Source of the DNA: a virus
DNA length: 28,344 bases
IMG/VR virus record: IMGVR_UViG_3300020463_000098
Coordinates: 1 to 28,344 of that record
Reading direction: 5' to 3' (one strand)
Each line of letters begins with the position of its first letter. Position 1 is the stretch's first letter. The position numbers and the translations under genes were made by a program. Under the pieces are notes generated by a model. That model did no database searches. It was not told where the DNA came from and was given only the letters and a program-made list of their open reading frames with translations. Positions 23,501 through 28,344 of the stretch are shown one piece after another.

Positions 23501-25413
23501 CCAGCATCTCTACCAATCGCTGTATTTTCTTTGGCCCCAGAAGATACATTCATGGCAAAAGCACCTACTACTGTATTACTAGCAGAATTACTATCTGTGT
23601 TTGAACCAGCGAAAGCACTAGAACCAATAGCTGTATTTAGATTAGCACTTACAACCCCTTTACCAGCTTCATAACCAATTAAAGTATTATGAGAAGAAGT
23701 AGTAAGTAAAGTTCCAGCGTCATGTCCCAGAGCAGTATTTCTATCTCCAGAAGTCAACGCATCCAAAGTTCCAATACCAACACCAGTATTCTCTTGTGCA
23801 GCATTTAAAGTTCCATGAGTTGAGTGACCAACTAATAATGATCCTGTAAAGTTTGTTCCTGCGATTTTTATAAAATCACCTGTAGGTGAGTTAATAACTG
23901 GAGCAGTTAAAGTTTTATTTGTTAAAGTCTGTGATGCTGTGTTAAGTGTTATAGCACTTGTGTTTGAAAGATCGGTTGACGCAATGGTTATGGCGCCTGT
24001 ACCGTCGAAACTCTGTCCTGCTATGTTCCTGGCAGTTGCTAGTGCCGTGGCAGTGGCCGCATTGCCTGTTGTTGATCCTGAACTTCCCGAAACGTTCCCT
24101 GTAACGTTACCCTCAATATTGGCAAGCAGTGTACCTTTGGTTACTGCTATGCCACCGGATTTGTCAGCCGCCGTGGCCGTGGTAGTACCAATAGAGAATT
24201 TGTCTGCTGATTCGTCCCACCCGATGAATGCATTGTTGCCTGTTGATCCTCTTTCGATTATGATACCAGCGTCATTTCCTGATGATGATGTGCCTGAGTT
24301 AAGTTCTATTATGTTGTCTGAAATCGCAGTGTTGGTGGTGGAAACTGTGGTAGTGGTGCCATTGACTGTGAAGTCACCTGCGACGATGACATTTCCTGAG
24401 AACGTTGCCGAAGTGTCGTTTACGACCAGTTCGGTGTTACCTTCTGCCGTAAGCGTGATAGCACCATTTGACCCCGTGTCCGATACGACTACTGAGGTGT
24501 TACCTTGCGTAATTGTCGTTGATGATAGACTAGAAACTTCACCATCCACGTATGCCTTGACACTCTGTTGGCTTGGCAATCTAGTGGCACTGTTGGATGA
24601 CATATCATCTTCGTCGATCAAGGCCGCCGTGATCCTAGCATCTGCTCTTGCGTTTGTGAAGTAAAGATTGGTTGAACCTTCTGTGATCTCATCAGAGTTG
24701 TCTTTGCCAGCCACCTGTGCATCAACATAGGTCTTGATCGCTTTCGCAGAAGCCAGTGTTGTGTCTGTGCCAGCCACGCTTGAAATATCTGTGTCTAGGA
24801 CACCTGATTTAAGATCCGCCACGTCGATGTTTGAAATGCTGTTGCCTGTTGCTTCAACATCAAATGTTTTGTTGGTCAATGTCAATGTGTCGCTGGCTAT
24901 GTTGGCATCCTGTGCATCAACATATGCTTTGATTGATTGCTGTGTTGCTAACGAAGTTGCACTGTTTGATCCCATGGCATCTTCGTCGAGTATCGTTGTT
25001 ATGGTAGATCCACTAGTGCCTATTTTAAGGTTCTCAAGGACTACGGTTCCTGTACCACTGGCGTTGATGTGTAGATCGTCGTTGGATCTATTAGTTGTAA
25101 GTGTGTTATCGCTTATGCTTAAATCATTCAAAACTATGTTACCAGTGCCGGCTGTGGTTATGTTGAAATCTGCATTTGATGGTGCTGTCAATGTTGATCC
25201 AACTGATACAATATCTGCTAGATCTTCCAGTGTTGCGAACTCTAGGGCATTACCTGCCGCGTTGGTTCTGAGAACTTGTCCCGCTGAACCTATGGCTGTT
25301 AAGCCTGTACCACCATTTGATACGGGTACAGTTTCACCTGATTGGAATTCCGCCATTCCAGTGGCCACGTTTGATGCGTTAAAGACTACTCGTACCGGTG
25401 TTTTATCTGCCAT
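20563..25413 (-). CDS. Large repetitive tail fibre / adhesin (1616 aa)
   Basis: The largest gene in the window. It starts MADKTPVRVVFNASNVATGM, then GETVPVSNGGTGLTAIGSAG, a tail-fibre N-terminal signature. Internally it has QQSIKAYVDAQ/QQSVKAYVDGE motifs, two copies of the block shared with the 671-aa fibre, a YadA-head-like region (NTALGHDAG, NTAIGSSAF, ENTAIGRDAGREVTTGDSN; DNA about 23380-23815) and repeats with GNDGGxxITALTLDMSxAG. Three related beta-sandwich domains fill the C-terminus (residues 1294-1616 of this start). Base composition is patchy, with A/T-rich insertions. ATG 25413 is chosen over an in-frame GTG at 25446 that lies inside the leader. It is likely the long host-binding fibre; receptor unknown. 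Confidence 0.85.
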   Translation of the reverse strand: MADKTPVRVVFNASNVATGMAEFQSGETVPVSNGGTGLTAIGSAGQVLRTNAAGNALEFATLEDLADIVSVGSTLTAPSNADFNITTAGTGNIVLNDLSISDNTLTTNRSNDDLHINASGTGTVVLENLKIGTSGSTITTILDEDAMGSNSATSLATQQSIKAYVDAQDANIASDTLTLTNKTFDVEATGNSISNIDVADLKSGVLDTDISSVAGTDTTLASAKAIKTYVDAQVAGKDNSDEITEGSTNLYFTNARADARITAALIDEDDMSSNSATRLPSQQSVKAYVDGEVSSLSSTTITQGNTSVVVSDTGSNGAITLTAEGNTELVVNDTSATFSGNVIVAGDFTVNGTTTTVSTTNTAISDNIIELNSGTSSSGNDAGIIIERGSTGNNAFIGWDESADKFSIGTTTATAADKSGGIAVTKGTLLANIEGNVTGNVSGSSGSTTGNAATATALATARNIAGQSFDGTGAITIASTDLSNTSAITLNTASQTLTNKTLTAPVINSPTGDFIKIAGTNFTGSLLVGHSTHGTLNAAQENTGVGIGTLDALTSGDRNTALGHDAGTLLTTSSHNTLIGYEAGKGVVSANLNTAIGSSAFAGSNTDSNSASNTVVGAFAMNVSSGAKENTAIGRDAGREVTTGDSNIFIGYNAGANDNTSGITTGSGNVIIGTVDPDSRTGDRQLKIAGYDGSTTTTWIAGDSSGNLTTVGDVTLANNKKVIFGDAGESISGDGTDLTISSSAKVDMKLGSGNPTVAFYSDGTQFGHIKRNSGKFDFRASESDADITFRGNDGGSGITALTLDMSEAGAATFNAGVTATTGTFSGNVAISGDLTVSGNTSTVSTTNTTIADNIIELNTGISQSLNDAGIIIERGSTGNNAAIIWDESADTFVLGTTTATAADKSGGITIDAGSLKIASLEADGVTITDNVITSNSSNADLEINANGSGSVVIGADLTVDTNTLHVDSSNNRVGINTTSPTQALTIDGGNNAKIAFLGGGFQSIYYGDSSSATAAFVHYDHGSDNYQIDVSGTITLDAPTSVKLSDNGTQYGQLEDSSNDLVISSVVSDKDMIFKGNDGGSTITALTLDMSAAGTATFNHDVILPNDGILQFGDAGENIVGDGTNLTISSSGKTIIDSTGDIELDAASGVIDFIAGGTVYGNVAVATNDLVIKSRISDGDMSFRGNDGGAEVTALSLDMSAAGAATFNDKITLGTNKAIEFVDANESVKSDGTNLIFTSGGTTFKMPIADGNAGDVLKTDGAGTMSFASAAATASDDTRAVTKNNKSVSTSPRTVDYFQSTSADLAWYFVALNDLTNDHSSSSCFAVTHNNSNAFVSSARGGSSGSSNSLPTTSADISSGQVRVKIAAPSADSKISYYKIPISRANTADATAGVTVTTSNTDVDSASESIDTFAHASFRAAKYLILIDDNAKTETGVTEALVVHDGTNAFVSQYGTINTGNNDMIILSAAISGSNVVLSAAGLTPNLSLKIHKILLSDSMSAVSNSNQKIIGATTVSSSATVFDDFDLDDATAAVYYVVGKNATEGAFSVQEVYCSGAPGEASVSQGPFVSTKATVQLEFTAAFKSDADNSVELSVASTSGGSTVVNAYRINCLAE
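20566..21534 (-). repeat. Three tandem C-terminal domains of the 1616-aa fibre
   Basis: About 95-115 aa each, and diverged. Each has an aromatic opener (VDYFQ, IDTFAH, VFDDFD), a Y/W-rich strand (AWYFVALND, KYLILIDD, VYYVVGKN), an AFVSS/AFVSQYG/ASVSQGP turn and a closing strand (KISYYKIPIS, LKIHKILLS, NAYRINCLAE). The pattern points to triplication of a beta domain. Confidence 0.55.
22675..22920 (-). repeat. Fibre-shared block, second copy in the 1616-aa fibre
   Basis: Encodes NTTIADNIIELNTGISQSLN followed by DAGIIIERGSTGNNAAII, near-identical to 19436-19663 in the 671-aa fibre and related to 24145-24385 in the same gene. The DNA is also highly similar. Confidence 0.75.
24145..24385 (-). repeat. 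Fibre-shared block, first copy in the 1616-aa fibre
   Basis: Encodes a diverged form with NDAGIIIERGSTGNNAFIGW and ATAADKSGGIAV. It is followed by a GNVTGNVSGSSGSTTGNAAT linker that also occurs in the 671-aa fibre. Confidence 0.7.
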
Positions 25414-25475
25414 AATGTTCTCGTTCTGTCCCCGGTCTTCTTGCACTCACCGGATGGATATCCTATCAACAAGTG

Positions 25476-25483
25476 TATTTATT
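25476..25483 (-). promoter_or_regulatory. Late promoter core AATAAATA of the 1616-aa fibre
   Basis: Seven of eight match; 62 nt before ATG 25413. The leader has GGATATCC and GGGGAC sequences but no strong SD; a weak GAG lies 9 nt before ATG. Confidence 0.6.
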
Positions 25484-25491
25484 GTGTGTTT

Positions 25492-26268
25492 TTAAAATTG
25501 GAACAGTGTTACGCTATTGGCGTATTGTGTTGACAATGCATTGCCATTTGCCAGTGTGAATGTCTGTCCTGCTTCTGTGAACACAGGCACTTCTTCAACT
25601 GTGCCGTTGAATTCCAACTCTAGATCGCTGTCTTTGGCCAGGAGTTGGGCGTCTGTGAATGAGGTAGTGCCGTCACTGACAAATATAGGCACAAGCTCTA
25701 CTGGTCTTTTTGAAGTTGCAGATGTTTTGCCCAGCAATGAAATCGGCTGTGTGGCCACTTTACTGCCTGCAGGCAGTGTGGCACCTGTGGCCGCGATCGT
25801 CAATGCTCCTGTACCATCTGATTTTATTGTTGCTCCACCTAGGTCAATTGTTTCTGCGGACAAGTATGCAGTTTGCCATCTACGTGACGCACTACCCAGT
25901 TGGAACACACCATCCTGACTTGGTATTAGATTGCCTGATATTTCTATTCCTGCACTAGAATCTTCAGTTGATATTGTGGTACCTGCTACCCTTATTCCTT
26001 CTATGACAACATTTCCGTTGCTTGATATTAATGTAAGGTCTGCGTTGCTTGGTGCGGAAATTGTTGAACCTATTGCACTTAGATCTCCCAGACTAGAACT
26101 TGAACCACCACCGCCACCGCCTGTGTTAATAACGGTTCCGCCTGCTGTTGTACCATCACCTAATCTCAGACTGCCCGTGTCTACGTCTACTGCTAGGTAA
26201 CCATCTTCCAATATGTGTGTTGATAGGTTGTAATCTTTGTAAGATCCTACAAGTTTCCTGAATGGCAT
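25492..26268 (-). CDS. Fibre-like virion protein with GGGGGG linker
   Basis: 258 aa, no enzyme motif. The N-terminus (MPFRKLVGSYKDYNLSTHIL, then GSLRLGDGTTAGGTVINTGG) has the LRLGDGTT signature of short phage fibre proteins. It has a GGGGGGSSSS linker (about residues 51-60), then Ser/Gly/Thr/Ile-rich beta repeats similar in style to the start of the large fibre (SAIGSTISAPSNADLTLISS compares with the large fibre's VSVGSTLTAPSNADFNITTA). It likely forms part of a fibre or its baseplate attachment. ATG 26268 has a strong SD (AAGGAG). It is cotranscribed with the 147-aa and 82-aa genes upstream and is followed by the promoter of the large fibre. Confidence 0.7.
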   Translation of the reverse strand: MPFRKLVGSYKDYNLSTHILEDGYLAVDVDTGSLRLGDGTTAGGTVINTGGGGGGSSSSLGDLSAIGSTISAPSNADLTLISSNGNVVIEGIRVAGTTISTEDSSAGIEISGNLIPSQDGVFQLGSASRRWQTAYLSAETIDLGGATIKSDGTGALTIAATGATLPAGSKVATQPISLLGKTSATSKRPVELVPIFVSDGTTSFTDAQLLAKDSDLELEFNGTVEEVPVFTEAGQTFTLANGNALSTQYANSVTLFQF

Positions 26269-26277
26269 GTACGCTCC

Positions 26278-26721
26278 TTATAGCCCGGATAATGTTTTTA
26301 ATCTTTGGACGAATTCACTTTCTGTCTTTGGTTCCTTGCTCTTCATTTGTTGGGGAATACCTGGTTGATTTCCGTCTGTGGTCTCCGGTTCTTTAACCAA
26401 AGGTTCGTCAACCCTTGCTTCTTCGTCTGCGGCCCTTGTATCCGCGTCCTGTTGTATGTTTGAGAACTGTCCAAGGTCCTTGCCTGCTTCCTGTTTTTTC
26501 AATTCTAATTCTTGCTGTAGTGGATATACTGCTGGCACAGTGTTTGGATCATCTGATGCAACCTTGCCTGGGTTGTCACTGTTGTCAGCGGCTGGCTTGT
26601 CGGACTCCTCTTCATTGTCAGTCACTGACACACCCTTGGCACCCATCAGTTGGTTCAGGAGTGCTTCATCCTCTTTGTCTGGGATTGCTTTGATGTTGAT
26701 ATCTATTTCCTTGTATCTCAT
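26278..26721 (-). CDS. Uncharacterised hydrophilic 147-aa protein
   Basis: Function not recognised. It begins MRYKEIDINIKAIPDKEDEA and is Gln/Glu/Asp/Pro-rich with no membrane segment, ending with KEPKTESEFVQRLKTLSGL. ATG 26721 is used; an in-frame ATG at 26769 would add 16 Cys/Arg-rich residues overlapping the 82-aa gene and looks unlikely. It starts 5 nt after the stop of that gene and ends 9 bp before the 258-aa fibre-like gene, so it is coupled to the fibre cluster. A charged linker or adaptor protein is possible. Confidence 0.65.
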   Translation of the reverse strand: MRYKEIDINIKAIPDKEDEALLNQLMGAKGVSVTDNEEESDKPAADNSDNPGKVASDDPNTVPAVYPLQQELELKKQEAGKDLGQFSNIQQDADTRAADEEARVDEPLVKEPETTDGNQPGIPQQMKSKEPKTESEFVQRLKTLSGL

Positions 26722-26726
26722 CTGTT

Positions 26727-26975
26727 CTATGATGTTGCAACAGCACTGCCGTCGTCTACATAACTCCATCTAGTGTTTGTTGTTTCATAGAAGCACAATT
26801 TGTTTTTTGTGGCACCTGCGCCGTCCGTGGTCAAGAATGCTACCATGCCGTTTGCAGGACTTCCCGGCAAACTAGCGAACGCCACCGGAGTGAACTGCAG
26901 GCCATTCTTTATCGTAACTACCGTTGTGCTAGGTTCTAGAGTGTATGCTCCGTTTGTTCTTACTGTTTTTGTCAT
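26727..26975 (-). CDS. Small 82-aa beta-rich virion-type protein
   Basis: 82 aa: MTKTVRTNGAYTLEPSTTVV, then FTPVAFASLPGSPANGMVAF and a C-terminal ETTNTRWSYVDDGSAVATS. The W-containing ending and the SPANG/GMVAFLTT pattern resemble the small surface modules in gp14, gp15 and gp18 and the C-termini of marine phage fibre proteins. It is the first gene of a fibre operon with the 147-aa and 258-aa genes. A CATAAATA promoter ends 7 nt before the ATG, and no SD is present. Confidence 0.65.
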   Translation of the reverse strand: MTKTVRTNGAYTLEPSTTVVTIKNGLQFTPVAFASLPGSPANGMVAFLTTDGAGATKNKLCFYETTNTRWSYVDDGSAVATS

Positions 26976-26982
26976 TTGCTAG

Positions 26983-26990
26983 TATTTATG
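26983..26990 (-). promoter_or_regulatory. Late promoter core CATAAATA, 7 nt before the 82-aa gene
   Basis: Seven of eight match. A start 6 nt downstream leaves a leader of about 1 nt. It lies just after the terminator hairpin of the 144-aa gene. Confidence 0.6.
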
Positions 26991-26994
26991 TTGT

Positions 26995-27023
26995 GAAAGG
27001 GGGAGCGTGTAACTCCCCCAAAA
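26995..27023 (-). terminator. Terminator-like hairpin after the 144-aa gene
   Basis: GGGGGAG (27013-27019 read on the minus strand) pairs with CTCCCCC (26999-27005) around a 7-nt loop TTACACG. The T-run after it is short (TTTC), so termination may be partial. Confidence 0.7.
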
Positions 27024-27036
27024 CACGTGTAGTTTA

Positions 27037-27471
27037 TTAGATTGTGTCCATTGAACCAACGCCGGTGTTTTTACCTTCGTCAGTACCTTCTGCTAACAAC
27101 GAGTACTTCACTGAACCTGTTGTACCACCTGCTTCTTTGTAGTGTACAGTGTTGTTGAAGATCTTACTAGCATAAGCCACTGTAGAGTCATCTAAGATGA
27201 TCTGTAAACAGAACTGTCCTGCTGTTAGTGAACCTGGCGCAACTGGTGTTAGATCCAAGATTTGTATTTGTCTTGTTGATCCATCAGATGATAGGAAATT
27301 CACTTTGAATCTCGTACTTGATCTCTGAGCTACGATGAAGTTTCCTGAAGCAGTTGACACTGTCTCTGCATTTGAACCATCTGGTTGTATTGCTTCGGTT
27401 GAGAACGCACCTGTGACTTCGAAGTCACCTGCTGACGAACCGAATCTATCTTTTCTTACTGGTCTTCCCAT
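27037..27471 (-). CDS. Conserved 144-aa virion-type protein (MGRPVRK start)
   Basis: A beta-rich protein, 144 aa. The N-terminus MGRPVRKDRFGSSAG resembles small MGRPxxK proteins of marine T4-like phages that I recall as probable virion proteins. It continues GNFIVAQRSSTRFKVNF and LTAGQFCLQIILDD and ends GKNTGVGSMDTI. No enzymatic motif. A good SD (AAGGAG, 8 nt before ATG), an approximately 96-nt leader with three hairpins, its own late promoter and a hairpin terminator suggest an abundantly made product, consistent with a structural protein. It lies between the 77-aa gene and the fibre operon. Confidence 0.65.
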   Translation of the reverse strand: MGRPVRKDRFGSSAGDFEVTGAFSTEAIQPDGSNAETVSTASGNFIVAQRSSTRFKVNFLSSDGSTRQIQILDLTPVAPGSLTAGQFCLQIILDDSTVAYASKIFNNTVHYKEAGGTTGSVKYSLLAEGTDEGKNTGVGSMDTI

Positions 27472-27499
27472 TTTGTTTTCTCCTTCTATGGAGCCAAAT

Positions 27500-27556
27500 G
27501 TGAGTTCTACTCACTACGCGGTTTGATCCGCATAAGTCCAACTGTAAACTTGTTGG
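27500..27556 (-). promoter_or_regulatory. Three consecutive hairpins in the leader of the 144-aa gene
   Basis: GTGAGT/ACTCAC with a 3-nt loop (27500-27514), GCGG/CCGC with a 6-nt loop (27518-27531) and CCAAC/GTTGG with a 9-nt loop (27538-27556), all between the promoter and the SD. Confidence 0.5.
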
Positions 27557-27572
27557 CTCTGTTGACTGTGTG

Positions 27573-27580
27573 TATTTATT
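27573..27580 (-). promoter_or_regulatory. Late promoter core AATAAATA of the 144-aa gene
   Basis: Seven of eight match; 101 nt before ATG 27471, giving the longest leader in the window. Confidence 0.65.
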
Positions 27581-27606
27581 ATTTGCTAAGATGTGTTATC
27601 TGCAAA

Positions 27607-27653
27607 GAAAAAGGGTGATGCGACACAATCCATAAATTAATCACACCACCCTT
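27607..27653 (-). terminator. Terminator after the 77-aa membrane protein
   Basis: AAGGGTGGTG (27644-27653, minus) pairs with CATCACCCTT (27611-27620), a 10-bp stem with one wobble and a long 23-nt loop, followed by TTTTTC. Confidence 0.75.
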
Positions 27654-27682
27654 GAGGTTTACGTATATTCTAGATTTTTATA

Positions 27683-27916
27683 TTATTTTCTACTGTAGAT
27701 ATGATATAAAATCCAAACTGCTACCAATCCGATCAACCCTTGATCAGAAAAGCCTTGCAGTACGCCCTGGACGTTTCCTATCACAGAAACATTCGGCCAG
27801 AACGGAATACCTTGACCATTGAAAAGGATCTCTAAAACGATTCCTAATGCTATTAGACTTACGCCCACATCAGCCAACCCTTTAGCCCATCCTTTGATTT
27901 GGTTCATGATATCCAT
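27683..27916 (-). CDS. Small 77-aa membrane protein, possible holin or envelope factor
   Basis: 77 aa with two hydrophobic segments: GVSLIALGIVLEIL (about 18-31) and GLIGLVAVWILYHIY (about 60-74), separated by an amphipathic IPFWPNVSVIGNVQGVLQGF. The C-terminus is YSRK. Size and two membrane spans suggest a holin or a small envelope protein, but its place next to gp23 could mean a head or membrane-assembly role. I recall very similar small proteins in marine phages without a proven function. It has a strong SD (GGGAGG), its own promoter and terminator. No family assigned. Confidence 0.65.
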   Translation of the reverse strand: MDIMNQIKGWAKGLADVGVSLIALGIVLEILFNGQGIPFWPNVSVIGNVQGVLQGFSDQGLIGLVAVWILYHIYSRK

Positions 27917-27940
27917 TGTTGGACCTCCCTTTGTTGTTAT

Positions 27941-27954
27941 GATTCTTGCGAATC
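27941..27954 (-). promoter_or_regulatory. 5'-end hairpin with GCAA loop before the 77-aa gene
   Basis: GATTC-GCAA-GAATC on the minus strand; the predicted transcript start is 2 nt before it. GNRA loops are stable, and 5' hairpins may protect the mRNA end. Confidence 0.4.
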
Positions 27955-27961
27955 GTAATTT

Positions 27962-27969
27962 TATTTAGG
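27962..27969 (-). promoter_or_regulatory. Candidate late promoter core CCTAAATA of the 77-aa gene
   Basis: Six of eight positions match TATAAATA, with C at positions 1 and 2; 45 nt before ATG 27916. Weaker than the ATAAATA sites. Confidence 0.4.
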
Positions 27970-28065
27970 TACCTAGTAGGAAAGTAAAGTTACCTTATTT
28001 GGTCTGCGGTGAGTATGAACATGTAAAAATATTTTAAAGTGTGTGGTTTATGATTGTTCAGTCAC

Positions 28066-28095
28066 AAAAAAAGGGCGACCGAAGCCGCCCTTTTT
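28066..28095 (-). terminator. Strong rho-independent terminator after gp23
   Basis: AAGGGCGGC (28084-28092, minus) pairs with GTCGCCCTT (28071-28079), 9 bp with one wobble, closed by a C(UUCG)G tetraloop and followed by a run of T. A textbook strong terminator for the most abundant virion protein. Confidence 0.92.
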
Positions 28096-28116
28096 GAAAT
28101 AAAAATAAACCTTGGC

Positions 28117-28344
28117 TTATTTGAATTTTAAGTTTGTTCCGCTGTTCATTCCTACTAATCCTACGTAGTCTGCCGCGTTACCTAGTGAAGATGCAGTGTT
28201 CGTTAATTCAACGTAACCGTATCTTGTTAGGAAACCAACAACTGGTTCGAATGTAGCCGGATCTAGTACAACACCAGAAGACATTAAAGGAATGTAAGGA
28301 CAATAGAACGCTGGTGCGTCTGCCTCACTTGCTCCTTTGTAACC
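28117..28344 (-). CDS. 23: Major capsid protein gp23-like (3' end only)
   Basis: Only the C-terminal 75 codons and stop are in the window. The fragment includes the gp23 signature AFYCPYIPLMSSG, then DPATFEPVVGFLTRYGYVEL, matching T4 gp23 (IFYCPYVAL... NFQPVMGFKTRYG), and ends MNSGTNLKFK. It is the last gene of its transcript before a strong UUCG terminator. Identification is from the tail only, but the CPY and GFxTRYG motifs are distinctive. Confidence 0.9.
   Translation of the reverse strand, partial: GYKGASEADAPAFYCPYIPLMSSGVVLDPATFEPVVGFLTRYGYVELTNTASSLGNAADYVGLVGMNSGTNLKFK

Noticed and set aside
18789-25495. Long plus-strand open frames opposite the fibres
   Set aside because: Translations are low-complexity mirror images of Ser/Thr/Gly/Ala-rich fibre codons, without SDs or promoters.
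26722-26769. N-terminal extension of the 147-aa protein (Cys/Arg-rich)
   Set aside because: It overlaps the 82-aa coding sequence; composition is unlike the rest of the protein.

Overview
The window is part of the late (virion-morphogenesis) region of a T4-like contractile-tailed phage, most likely a marine one of the cyanophage/pelagiphage type. It encodes recognisable counterparts of T4 gp32, gp17, gp16, gp4, gp19, gp18, dNMP kinase (gp1-type), gp13, gp14, gp15 and gp23. The long forms of gp14, gp15 and gp18, the gp32 variant and the style of the fibre genes are those I know from marine T4-like phages; the host cannot be decided from this window. No tRNA, rRNA, CRISPR array or insertion sequence was seen. 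Coding density is very high: the longest gene-free stretches are about 210 bp (27472-27682) and 200 bp (27917-28116), and both hold promoters, leaders and terminators.

Layout. Almost everything is on the minus strand, so it reads from right to left. At the right edge is the 3' end of the major capsid gene (gp23, partial), then two small SD-bearing genes (a 77-aa membrane protein and a 144-aa virion-type protein). Next is a fibre/adhesin block (26975 down to 18488): two small proteins, a 258-aa fibre-like protein, a 1616-aa repetitive fibre and a 671-aa fibre. A SAM methyltransferase (minus) and a Nudix hydrolase (plus) meet tail to tail near 17810. The neck genes follow: gp14 and gp15 on the plus strand, diverging from gp13 on the minus strand. 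Then come a 60-aa coiled-coil protein, dNMP kinase, a plus-strand degenerate HNH zinc protein, the sheath gp18, tube gp19, a second tube-like protein, a 125-aa tail protein, gp4, gp16, two uncharacterised head-type proteins, the terminase gp17, a 643-aa uncharacterised protein and, at the left edge, gp32 (partial).

How it works together. The genes supply DNA packaging (gp16, gp17), head completion (gp4), neck (gp13, gp14), tail (gp15, gp18, gp19, tube-like protein), host-recognition fibres, and a few replication or nucleotide-metabolism proteins (gp32, dNMP kinase, Nudix).

The clearest non-coding signal is a T4-type late promoter core (ATAAATA, consensus TATAAATA). I found it by eye at 12 places, every one within about 105 bp upstream of a gene start. 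In five cases the core ends only 5-8 nt before the start codon and there is no Shine-Dalgarno sequence, which predicts leaderless or nearly leaderless late mRNAs. Other genes with the same core have longer leaders with good SD sequences, and some of those leaders carry hairpins. This two-class layout, a possible pseudoknot upstream of gp32 and a terminator hairpin placed between a promoter and its gene (methyltransferase) are the most worthwhile leads. I did not find convincing evidence of a wholly new multi-gene system.
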